From Pseudomonadota bacterium (GTDB lineage Bacteria > Pseudomonadota > Alphaproteobacteria > Acetobacterales > Acetobacteraceae): a stretch of DNA of 64,000 nt. The position numbers and the translations under genes were made by a program. Location of the stretch: positions 33,502 through 97,501 of the forward strand of contig JAJZSY010000008.1 of NCBI GenBank assembly GCA_021849425.1. The letters are read 5' to 3'. Of this stretch, positions 9,610-16,896 are shown piece by piece. The stretch's first letter is position 1. Each line of letters opens with the position of its first letter. The notes under the pieces were generated by a model. It did not search any database. It was not told where the DNA came from and worked only from the letters and a program-made list of their open reading frames with translations.

Positions 9610-10532
9610 GGCGCCGGCGTCGGTTTGAGGCGGAGGATCAGCGCCTTGTCGAGATCGGGCACGGCTTCGAGCACCGCGCGGTTGGCGGCAGGCTCGCCCG
9701 GGCAATAGAGGGCGAGGTCGCAGCCGGCGGCAAGGGCGTGCAGGGCACGCGAGACCGGCGTGCCGTCAAGCGCGCCCATCGCAAGATCGTCGCTGACCAG
9801 AATCCCACGGAAGCCGATCCGCCCGCGAATCACCTCCTCGATGATCCTGCGGGAGAAGGTCGCCGGAGTCGCGGGGTCGAGCGCCTCGTAGAGGATATGG
9901 GCGGTCATGCCCCAGGGCAGGTCGCGATTCGCGGCGAAGGGCGCGAAGTCGGCATCGAGTGCCGTGGCGGTGACACGCGGCAGGCTATGATGGCTGTCGA
10001 GCCCGGCGCGGCCGTGACCCGGCATGTGCTTCATCACCGGCACGACGCCCTGGAACATCAGCCCCCAGGCGATATCCGCCCCCAGCGCGCCGACCACGGC
10101 GGGGTCGGCGGCGATCGCGCGGTCACCGATCACATCGTGCGCGCCGGGGACCGGGACATCGAGCACCGGCGCGGCGACCACGTCGAACCCCGCGTCGCGG
10201 GCCATCGCGCCGATCGCGGCGCCGTGCGCGCGGGCGGCGTTGCGGGCGGCGTCGGGGTCGGTCGCGAACAGCGCGCCGAGCTGGGCGGCTGGCGGAAGCT
10301 CGGGCCAGTGCGGCGCGCGCAGCCGGGCCACACGGCCGCCTTCCTGGTCGACCATCAGCACCGCCTCCGCGGGGAGTGCCTCGCGCAGGGCGGCCACGAG
10401 ATCGCGCAGCTGGGCGGGATTGGCGATGTTGCGGCCGAACAGGATCACGCCCGCCGGCGGATGTTCGGCGAACAGCGCGCGTTCCTCCGGCGCAAGGGTG
10501 GTGCCGGCGATGCCGAGTATGGCGGCCTTCAT
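9606..10532 (-). CDS. nagZ: Beta-N-acetylhexosaminidase NagZ (glycoside hydrolase family 3)
   Basis: 308 residues. The GH3 TIM barrel is shown by PPAGVILFGRNIANPAQL, MVDQEGGRVARL, the NagZ-type loop KHMPGHGRAGLDSHHSLP holding the catalytic histidine, and GILVSDDLAMGAL, where the aspartate is the nucleophile. NagZ removes N-acetylglucosamine from recycled muropeptides in the cytoplasm. Its start is 10 bases after the SPOR-domain gene stop, and its stop overlaps the M50 protease start. The pairing of a SPOR protein and NagZ upstream of scpAB is a familiar alphaproteobacterial order and suggests a cell-wall/division theme. Confidence 0.93.
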   Translation of the reverse strand: MKAAILGIAGTTLAPEERALFAEHPPAGVILFGRNIANPAQLRDLVAALREALPAEAVLMVDQEGGRVARLRAPHWPELPPAAQLGALFATDPDAARNAARAHGAAIGAMARDAGFDVVAAPVLDVPVPGAHDVIGDRAIAADPAVVGALGADIAWGLMFQGVVPVMKHMPGHGRAGLDSHHSLPRVTATALDADFAPFAANRDLPWGMTAHILYEALDPATPATFSRRIIEEVIRGRIGFRGILVSDDLAMGALDGTPVSRALHALAAGCDLALYCPGEPAANRAVLEAVPDLDKALILRLKPTPAP

Positions 10533-10542
10533 GGTCGGTGTC

Positions 10543-11406
10543 TCACTTCGGCGGAACGTAGCAGGCGACGTGACGGGCTTTCAGCCGGTCGCAAAAGGTG
10601 GTGGCGGCGGTGGCGGTGGCAAAGCCGCCGAGGCGCAGCCGGTAGAAGGTCCGCCCGTTCACCGTGCCCGGCACGACGAGGGGGGTGCGGCCCGCCAATA
10701 GATCGGGCACGCGGGCGAGCAGGATCTGCCAGGCTTCGTCGGCCTTCGCCATCGAGACGAGGGCGCTGAGCTGGATGTCGTGCGGGCCGGCGCTGGCGGC
10801 CTGTTTCGGCGGGATGATCGCCGGCATCGCCTTGCCGATCTGCGGGTTGGGCGCGGCGGTTCCCGCTGCCGGCGGCGCGGCGGCCGGTGTCGCCGGCGCT
10901 GCCGCGCCGGATGCAGACGCACCAGATGCCGGGGCCGCCGATGACGGCGGCGGTGGCGGCAGGGGGGCCGAAAGGCCCGCGCCGGGCGGCCGGCTCTGCG
11001 AGGCCGCGGCGGCCGTCGACGCGGGGTGCGGAGCGGGCTTCGGCTGTGACGAATTCGCCTCGGCGGCGAGCTTCGAGAAATCCGGCTGTGGTGTCGGCGG
11101 CGCGAGCTGAGGTGGACCTGAAGCGGTCGTACCGGACATGATCTGCTCGTTCGCCCCCGGAACCTGCAGGCCGCCGGGATTGGCCGGAGCGGTCCGCATC
11201 GGTCCCGGCGGCGGCTTGATCACCGGCGGCGGGCCAAGGCGCGGATGCACGCCGCCCCAGATCAGCGCGACGAGGACGATCGCCCCGGCGAAGCCGCCAG
11301 CGATGAGCGCGATACGGCGCATTTCCGGATCGAACCCGCGCGTGGGCGGACGCCGCACCGCATAGGGCGGAATGTCGATCTCGTCATCGTAATCCTGTCG
11401 GTCCAT
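10543..11406 (-). CDS. SPOR-domain membrane protein
   Basis: 287 residues from ATG 11406. A short cytoplasmic N-terminus (MDRQDYDDEIDIPPYAVRR) leads to one membrane helix at about residues 32-50 (IALIAGGFAGAIVLVALIWG), then a long proline/alanine/serine-rich periplasmic linker of low complexity (about residues 55-190), and a C-terminal SPOR domain (about 205-287: IQLSALVSMAKADEAWQILL ... TFYRLRLGGF ... ARHVACYVP). SPOR domains bind denuded glycan strands at the division septum. It is 25 bases after argS and 10 before nagZ. The linker is poorly conserved in such proteins, so only the two ends support the call. Confidence 0.88.
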   Translation of the reverse strand: MDRQDYDDEIDIPPYAVRRPPTRGFDPEMRRIALIAGGFAGAIVLVALIWGGVHPRLGPPPVIKPPPGPMRTAPANPGGLQVPGANEQIMSGTTASGPPQLAPPTPQPDFSKLAAEANSSQPKPAPHPASTAAAASQSRPPGAGLSAPLPPPPPSSAAPASGASASGAAAPATPAAAPPAAGTAAPNPQIGKAMPAIIPPKQAASAGPHDIQLSALVSMAKADEAWQILLARVPDLLAGRTPLVVPGTVNGRTFYRLRLGGFATATAATTFCDRLKARHVACYVPPK

Positions 11407-11431
11407 CGTCTCTCCGGGCAGCCGGCGCCGC

Positions 11432-13222
11432 TCAGCGCATCTCCTCAACCGGGGCAACACCCATCACCGCAAGGCCGGAGCGGATGACCATCGCGGTCGC
11501 CGCGACCAGGGCGAGCCGCGCCCGGCTGGCCTCGATGGCATCGGCCTGGATGAAGCGGAGCGTGGCATCGGCGCGGCCAGCGTTCCACAGGGCATGGAAG
11601 TCGCCAGCCAGATCATACAGGAAAAATCCGATTCGGTGCGGCTCGCGCGCTTGCGCGGCCGATTCAACGAGGCGCGGCCAGGCGGCCAGGCGGCGCACCA
11701 GCGTCAGCTCCTCGGGCGCGGTCAGGCCGGCGAGCGCGGCCTCCGCGAGGGCGGCATCGGCGGTATCGCCGAGTTCGGGCAGCTCCGCTGCGGCGCGCAG
11801 CACCGAGCGGCAACGCGCATGGGCATATTGCACGTAGAAAACCGGATTTTCCCGCGTTTGCGCCACCGCGGCATCAAGGTCGAACTCCATCTGCGCGTCG
11901 GACTTGCGCATCAGCATGATGAAGCGGACGACATCGGACCCCACGGCATCGATCAGGTCGCGCAGCTCGATATAGGTGCCGGCGCGTTTCGACATGCGCA
12001 TCGGCGTTCCGTCCTTCATCACGCGGACGATCTGGCAGAGCACGATGTCGAGCGAGGCGTCGCGCCCGGCGGCGAGCGCCTTCACCGCCGCCTGCATCCG
12101 CTTGACGTAGCCGCCGTGATCCGCACCCCAGACATCGATCATGGTGTCGAAGCCGCGGGCCATCTTGTCGGCGTGGTTGGCGATGTCGTTGAAGAAATAG
12201 GTGTTCGAACCGTCCGACTTGCGGACCGGGCGGTCGACATCGTCGCCAAAGCCGGTGGCGCGGAACAGTGTCTGCTCGCGCGGTTCCCAGTCCTCCGGCG
12301 TCTTGCCCTTGGGCGGTTCCAGCACGCCCTCGTAAAGCAGGTCCTGCCCGCGCAGGATCGCCTCGGCGCGCTCGACTCCGCCTGCGGCGATCAGTGCCGC
12401 CTCGCTGGTGAACACGTCCTGGCGGACGTTGAGGGCGGCGAGATCGTCGCGGATCAGCGCCATCATCGCCTCGATCGCGTGGCGGCGGACCATGTCGAGC
12501 CAGGCCCCGGCGGGCGCGATGGACAGGCCCGGGCCGGCGAGCGCGTCGCCATGGGCCGCCACCAGCGCCTCCGCCACCGGAATCAGGTAATCGCCCGGAT
12601 ATTGCAGGCCGGTCGGCGTCGCCGCGGCGAAATCCTCTTCGGTGAGCTGGGTGCCGAGCGCCTGCAAATAGCGCCAGTAGACCGACCAGGCGAGTGCGGT
12701 AACCTGCGCGCCGGCATCGTTGATGTAGTATTCGCGGGTGACGTCATACCCGGCCTTGGCTAGCAGCGAGGCCAGCGCATCGCCCACAACGGCGCCGCGG
12801 CAATGGCCGACGGTGAGCGGGCCGGTCGGGTTGGCGGAGACGTATTCGACATTGACACGGCGCCCCTGCCCCATAGCGCTCGCGCCGAAGGCTTCGCCGG
12901 CGCGCAGGATGGCGGCGATTTCGGCGTGCCAGACCGGATCCGCCAGGGTGAGGTTGACGAAGCCGGGCCCCGCTGGCTCGGCCTTCGCGATGTCCGGCAG
13001 CGCCGCCAGCGCTGCGGCGAGGGCGGTGGCGATCTCGCGCGGTGCGCGGCCAAGCGGCTTGGCGGCGATCAGCGCGGCATTGGTCGCCATGTCGCCATGC
13101 GCGGCTTCCCGCGTCGGCGAGACCTCGATCCGCGCCTGAACCTCCGCATCGAGAGCCGGAAACAGGCGCGCCATTTCGGCCAGGACCAGCCGGCGCAGGG
13201 CGGTGAAGATGTTGTGGGACAT
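11432..13222 (-). CDS. argS: Arginyl-tRNA synthetase
   Basis: 596 residues. Class I features are present: VEYVSANPTGPLTVGHCRGA, in which VGHCRG stands for the HIGH signature, and MRMSKRAGTYIELRD, which holds the KMSKS-equivalent loop. An N-terminal tRNA-recognition domain (residues 1-110) and a C-terminal anticodon-binding DALR domain (ending MVIRSGLAVMGV) complete the enzyme. The gene starts 9 bases after the dgt stop and is followed after 25 bases by the SPOR-domain gene, so it lies inside the dgt-to-serS transcription run. Confidence 0.97.
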   Translation of the reverse strand: MSHNIFTALRRLVLAEMARLFPALDAEVQARIEVSPTREAAHGDMATNAALIAAKPLGRAPREIATALAAALAALPDIAKAEPAGPGFVNLTLADPVWHAEIAAILRAGEAFGASAMGQGRRVNVEYVSANPTGPLTVGHCRGAVVGDALASLLAKAGYDVTREYYINDAGAQVTALAWSVYWRYLQALGTQLTEEDFAAATPTGLQYPGDYLIPVAEALVAAHGDALAGPGLSIAPAGAWLDMVRRHAIEAMMALIRDDLAALNVRQDVFTSEAALIAAGGVERAEAILRGQDLLYEGVLEPPKGKTPEDWEPREQTLFRATGFGDDVDRPVRKSDGSNTYFFNDIANHADKMARGFDTMIDVWGADHGGYVKRMQAAVKALAAGRDASLDIVLCQIVRVMKDGTPMRMSKRAGTYIELRDLIDAVGSDVVRFIMLMRKSDAQMEFDLDAAVAQTRENPVFYVQYAHARCRSVLRAAAELPELGDTADAALAEAALAGLTAPEELTLVRRLAAWPRLVESAAQAREPHRIGFFLYDLAGDFHALWNAGRADATLRFIQADAIEASRARLALVAATAMVIRSGLAVMGVAPVEEMR

Positions 13223-13231
13223 GCGGAAACC

Positions 13232-14374
13232 TCAGGCGGGAGAATGGGGGTCGGTCAGGCGGCGATGCTCGTCGAGCGCGGCGCGGTCGGTCATGCCGGC
13301 GATATAGTCGCGCACCGCCTCGGCCGCCGTCATGCTGCGCGGCGCGCCGGCGGCGCTGCGCCAGTCATCCGGCAGCAGGTCCGGCCGGGCGAGCAGCAGG
13401 CGGGCCATGTCGCGCACCACGAGCTCGACCTTGTGGGTCATGCGGTTGACGCGCCATTGGCGATACATGCGTGCGTAGAGGAAGCGGCGGATTTCGGCAT
13501 TCTCCGCGGCAAGCTCGGGGGCGAAGCCGATCACCGGTTCGGGACAGGCGCGCACCGCCTCGGAATCGGCGGGCGCGAGGGCGGCCAGCCGCCGGCGGCT
13601 CTCGGCCAGCGCGCCGCTGACCAGCACGCCGATCATCTGCCGCACGGCATGGGCGCGGATACGCACCGGATCGGCCGTCAACGCGCGCGCCTCGTTCAGC
13701 GTGGCGCCGATGATCGGCACGGCGGCGAGATCGTCAGGCGTGAACAGGCCGGCGCGCAGCCCATCGTCAATGTCATGAGCATGATAGGCGATGTCGTCGG
13801 CCAGGGCCGCGACCTGCGCCTCGGCCGAGGCCTGGCGGGCGAGATCGAGCGGATAGGCGGCATCGAAGGCTGCGATGTACGCAGGGGGCGCGGTCAGCGG
13901 GCCGTTATGCTTGGCCAGCCCCTCCAGCGATTCCCAGGTGAGGTTCAGCCCGTCGAACCCGGCATAGCGGCGCTCCAGCAGCGTCACGGTGCGCAGGCTC
14001 TGGGCGTTATGGTCGAAGCCGCCATGCTCGCCGAGCGCGTCGTTCAACCCGGCCTCGCCGGCATGGCCGAAGGGCGGGTGGCCGAGATCGTGCGCGAGGG
14101 CGAGGGTTTCGGTCAGGTCCTCGTCGAGCCCCAGGCCGCGGGCGATGCTGCGGGCAATCTGCGCCACCTCAAGGCTGTGGGTCAGGCGGGTGCGGTAGAA
14201 ATCGCCCTCATGGATCACGAAGACCTGGGTCTTGTATTGCAGCGTGCGGAAGGCGGCCGAGTGCAGCACGCGGTCGCGGTCGCGTGCGAAGGGGGAGCGG
14301 GTCGCGCTTTCGGGCTCTGGATGCTGGCGGCCGCGCGAGGCCCCGGCGCGGGCGGCATAGGGGGCGAGTGACAT
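13232..14374 (-). CDS. dgt: Deoxyguanosinetriphosphate triphosphohydrolase-like protein (HD domain)
   Basis: 380 residues. The metal-binding HD-domain residues appear in order: RTRLTHSLEVAQIARSI (first H), ALAHDLGHPPFGHAGE (HD plus the second conserved His), and DDIAYHAHDIDDGLRAG (last D). The N-terminal SPFARDRDRVLHSAAFRTLQ is typical of the dGTPase-like subfamily. These enzymes hydrolyse dNTPs to deoxynucleoside and tripolyphosphate, and may control dNTP pools. It heads the long minus-strand operon and is divergent from erpA across 79 bases. The shorter alphaproteobacterial group is usually annotated dGTPase-like; exact substrate preference is not readable. Confidence 0.9.
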   Translation of the reverse strand: MSLAPYAARAGASRGRQHPEPESATRSPFARDRDRVLHSAAFRTLQYKTQVFVIHEGDFYRTRLTHSLEVAQIARSIARGLGLDEDLTETLALAHDLGHPPFGHAGEAGLNDALGEHGGFDHNAQSLRTVTLLERRYAGFDGLNLTWESLEGLAKHNGPLTAPPAYIAAFDAAYPLDLARQASAEAQVAALADDIAYHAHDIDDGLRAGLFTPDDLAAVPIIGATLNEARALTADPVRIRAHAVRQMIGVLVSGALAESRRRLAALAPADSEAVRACPEPVIGFAPELAAENAEIRRFLYARMYRQWRVNRMTHKVELVVRDMARLLLARPDLLPDDWRSAAGAPRSMTAAEAVRDYIAGMTDRAALDEHRRLTDPHSPA

Positions 14375-14440
14375 GGCCCCGGCTTACTAGGAGAGCGCAG
14401 GCTTGTCCAAGCGACGCTGGCGATCCGGCGGGTGAGCGAC

Positions 14441-14446
14441 TATAAT
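14441..14446 (+). promoter_or_regulatory. Consensus -10 element (TATAAT) directly before erpA
   Basis: A perfect TATAAT at 14441-14446 is separated from the erpA ATG (14454) by only seven bases, CCTCGTC. Transcription would start at or within a base or two of the ATG. A weak -35 (TGGCGA, 14418-14423) is at 17-base spacing. No Shine-Dalgarno sequence is present in the seven bases, consistent with a leaderless mRNA. Confidence 0.5.
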
Positions 14447-14453
14447 CCTCGTC

Positions 14454-14795
14454 ATGAGCGAGACAGTGAACCGGTTCCGGATCAGTGAGGCGGCGGCGGC
14501 ACGGATCGCCGCCATCGTCGCGGTGGAAAACCCCGATTCGGCCCTGCGGGTGGAAGTTCTGGCGGGCGGCTGCAACGGGTTTCAATACAAGTTCGACCTC
14601 ACCCGCGAGGTGGCGCCCGATGATGTGGTATTCGAGCACGGCGGCGCGAAGGTGGTCGTCGATCCCGCGAGCCTTGAACTGCTCGATGGCGCCGAGCTGG
14701 ATTTCAAAGACACGCTGATGGGGGCCTATTTCGCCGTGGGCAACCCGAACGCGACCTCGTCCTGCGGCTGCGGTTCGTCCTTCTCGGTCGACTGA
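14454..14795 (+). CDS. erpA: Iron-sulfur cluster insertion protein ErpA / A-type carrier
   Basis: 113 residues. The A-type carrier fold is shown by FRISEAAAARIAAIVAVE, LRVEVLAGGCNGFQYKF and the C-terminal SSCGCGSSF; the three cysteines (C in GGCNG and the CGC pair) bind the Fe-S cluster. It delivers clusters to apoproteins such as respiratory and isoprenoid enzymes, fitting with the Fe-S-rich complex I encoded later. It is divergent from dgt. The start has no visible ribosome-binding site but a consensus -10 seven bases upstream. IscA is an alternative name for close paralogues; the isolated position favours ErpA. Confidence 0.9.
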   Translation: MSETVNRFRISEAAAARIAAIVAVENPDSALRVEVLAGGCNGFQYKFDLTREVAPDDVVFEHGGAKVVVDPASLELLDGAELDFKDTLMGAYFAVGNPNATSSCGCGSSFSVD

Positions 14796-14802
14796 GCGCA
14801 GC

Positions 14803-15579
14803 GTGCGGATCGCGACCTGGAACGTCAACTCGGCGCGTGTGCGGGCCGGGCTGATTGCGGATTTTCTCAAGCGCGAACAGCCGGATTTGCTGTTGCTACA
14901 GGAAATCAAGTGCGAGGCGGCGCAGTTTCCGGCCGCGGCCTTCGAGGCGGAGGGATACCGCGCCGAGATCGTCGGGCAGAAGGCGTATAACGGTGTCGCG
15001 GTGCTTTCGCGCGCGCCGGTGAAGGTGACGCATCGTCGCCTTCCCGGCGAGGAGGAAGACGCGGCGGCGCGCTTCATCGAGGTCGAGGCCGGCGGCCTGC
15101 TGGTCGGCAATCTCTATTTGCCCAATGGCAATTCCGGCGGCGACGACGGCTTCGCCGCCAAGCTCGACTGGATGGAGAAATTGCGCCTGCATGCCGCCTC
15201 GCTGCTTGAGCATGATCGCGATTTCATCCTCGCCGGCGATTACAATGTCTGCCCCACCGATGCGGATCTGGCGAAAGGCGCGCTGGCGGCGGATGACGCG
15301 TTGGTGCGGCCGGAAAGCCGGGCGGCATTCCGCGGGCTGATCTGGCTCGGCCTGACCGATGCGCTGCGAGCGCTGCATCCGGGTGAGACGCTTTATACGT
15401 TCTGGGACTATCAGGCCGGCGCATGGCAGCGCGACAGAGGGCTGCGGATCGATCACGCATTGCTCTCGCCGCGCGTAGCGGAACGGCTTGAGACGGTGCG
15501 GGTGGCGCGCGAGGAGCGGGACAAGCCGCAACCCTCTGACCATGTGCCGGTCATCGTGACGCTCCGTGAGCCGTCCTGA
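14803..15579 (+). CDS. xth: Exodeoxyribonuclease III (AP endonuclease)
   Basis: 258 residues from a GTG start seven bases after erpA; the first residues MRIATWNVNSARVR are the normal start of the family. The endonuclease/exonuclease/phosphatase fold is seen in LLLQEIKCE (metal-binding E), GDYNVCPTDADL (D and N of the active site), FWDYQAGAWQRDRGLRIDHA and DHVPVIVTL (catalytic His). It repairs abasic sites and trims 3' blocks. It is probably co-transcribed with erpA. After it comes a 319-bp gene-free region. Confidence 0.94.
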   Translation: MRIATWNVNSARVRAGLIADFLKREQPDLLLLQEIKCEAAQFPAAAFEAEGYRAEIVGQKAYNGVAVLSRAPVKVTHRRLPGEEEDAAARFIEVEAGGLLVGNLYLPNGNSGGDDGFAAKLDWMEKLRLHAASLLEHDRDFILAGDYNVCPTDADLAKGALAADDALVRPESRAAFRGLIWLGLTDALRALHPGETLYTFWDYQAGAWQRDRGLRIDHALLSPRVAERLETVRVAREERDKPQPSDHVPVIVTLREPS

Positions 15580-15898
15580 GCGGCGAAGGCGCTCGCGGGC
15601 GGCGAGGCGGAGCGCGCATGTGCCGGGCGGGTTTCCTTCATCCGGCAAGCTGAACGTCTTCTGGCCATCCTGCCCAAACGCAACTCGAAGATCTTCGCGT
15701 TTTCAGGCAATGTCCTAGATCACATTTGGTTGATGTTAGAATTCGATTTGATTAACAAAAAAATTTATTTTTTTATTACATCAGATATTCCTTTACAAAT
15801 TTTATTTATTTTGACTGACTTGTCATCATTTTCGTTGACAATCTGAAACGTTGCTAACGCCTCTGGCCGCGCCCATTGATTTTCCCGGGAGGAGAATC
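15580..15898. other. Gene-free region with an AT-rich core
   Basis: The first 135 bases after xth are GC-rich and show nothing I recognise. Bases 15721-15840 hold only 28 G or C by hand count (about 23%), with long A and T runs, in an otherwise strongly GC-rich genome. Two TTGAC hexamers (15811 and 15834) may be -35 elements but no convincing -10 follows. The last 20 bases contain the ribosome-binding site of the next gene. The region looks like a regulatory leader, possibly a target for an AT-binding silencer. Confidence 0.6.
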
Positions 15899-16858
15899 AT
15901 GAACCGCGACATGAACGACGCCGTTTCGGGGACATCCTGGCTATCCCCTACCGTGTTCCATGAACATTGGTGGCTCGATGCGGCTTCCGGTGGAGCGTTC
16001 GGTGAGGTCAGGGTGGAATCCGGAGGGCGTCTTGCGGGGCGCTTGCCCTTTATCGTCCAGCGGCGGGCACGCAGCTTCGATGTGGTGCGCATCCCCGATC
16101 TCACCCACTGCCTGGGGCCGGCGATCGCGGCCGAGTTCGATCCGCCGGGCGCCGTCAAATCGACCAAGGGAATCGAGATTTGCAGCCAGTTGATCGCTCA
16201 ACTTCCCAAGGCGGCTCATGTCTGGTTCAGGCTTCATCCGGAAACCGCAAATACGCTGGCGTTCGACAAGGCGGGGTTTTTAAGCACTGTACAATGGTCG
16301 GTCGAGATTGCGCCGCGCCCGGAAGAGCATTTGTGGAAGCGGATGCGCGACAAGACGCGCAACGCCATTCGCCGTGCAGGCGACGGCCTGACCGTGACGA
16401 CGTGGGACGAGCCCGCGCATTTCCTTGATTTCTACAAGGATTGCCTGCGCCGGAGCGACCGCAGGAACCATTATGACGACGCGACGCAGGCCTCCCTGGT
16501 TGGAGAGATTCTGCGGCGCCGACGCGGGCGGGTGCTGGCGGCAATCAGGCCCGACAATACGCCGGAGGCCGCAATCCTCACGGCATGGTGCGAGCGGCGC
16601 GAGTTCTACTTCATGTCGGCACGGGACCCGTCAGCCCATTTCGGCGCCATCAACCTGCTGATCTGGTCGGCCATTCAGAATGCGGCGGCCGCGAATCGTA
16701 TTTTCGACATGGACAATATCCACGTCGTGGATGGCGCGCTGCCCAACCTTCTGATGCTGAGCGGATTTGGCGGGACTGTCGTGCCTCGCTACTGCGTCTC
16801 GCGCAGTTCGGCGGTGTTGAACGCGTTGCTGGGCGTGCGCCGCGCTCTCGGCCGGTAG
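15899..16858 (+). CDS. GNAT/FemAB-like acyltransferase of unknown substrate
   Basis: 319 residues from the ATG at 15899, preceded by GGGAGGAGAATC, a strong ribosome-binding site; an earlier in-frame ATG at 15851 lacks one. The second half (about residues 145-290) looks like a GNAT-fold acetyltransferase of the BioF2/FemAB-like group: EEHLWKRMRDKTRNAIRRAG is the typical basic helix, then FLDFYKDCLRR, RRRGRVLAAIRPDN, YFMSARDP and FGAINLLIWSAIQNAAAANR with IFDMDNIH. Such proteins often modify polysaccharide or peptidoglycan precursors, but the substrate is not readable. It stands alone between the AT-rich leader and a convergent gene; no sugar or export genes are adjacent. Confidence 0.75.
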   Translation: MNRDMNDAVSGTSWLSPTVFHEHWWLDAASGGAFGEVRVESGGRLAGRLPFIVQRRARSFDVVRIPDLTHCLGPAIAAEFDPPGAVKSTKGIEICSQLIAQLPKAAHVWFRLHPETANTLAFDKAGFLSTVQWSVEIAPRPEEHLWKRMRDKTRNAIRRAGDGLTVTTWDEPAHFLDFYKDCLRRSDRRNHYDDATQASLVGEILRRRRGRVLAAIRPDNTPEAAILTAWCERREFYFMSARDPSAHFGAINLLIWSAIQNAAAANRIFDMDNIHVVDGALPNLLMLSGFGGTVVPRYCVSRSSAVLNALLGVRRALGR

Positions 16859-16896
16859 AACCGCTTCCAGCGGGATCGGGCGTGGATATGTCCGTC

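Noticed and set aside
12803..14371. 522-codon plus-strand frame over dgt and argS
   Set aside because: It crosses two real minus-strand genes, has no motif and no ribosome-binding site.
15851..15898. Upstream in-frame start for the GNAT/FemAB-like gene
   Set aside because: No ribosome-binding site at 15851, whereas 15899 has GGGAGGAG at proper spacing.
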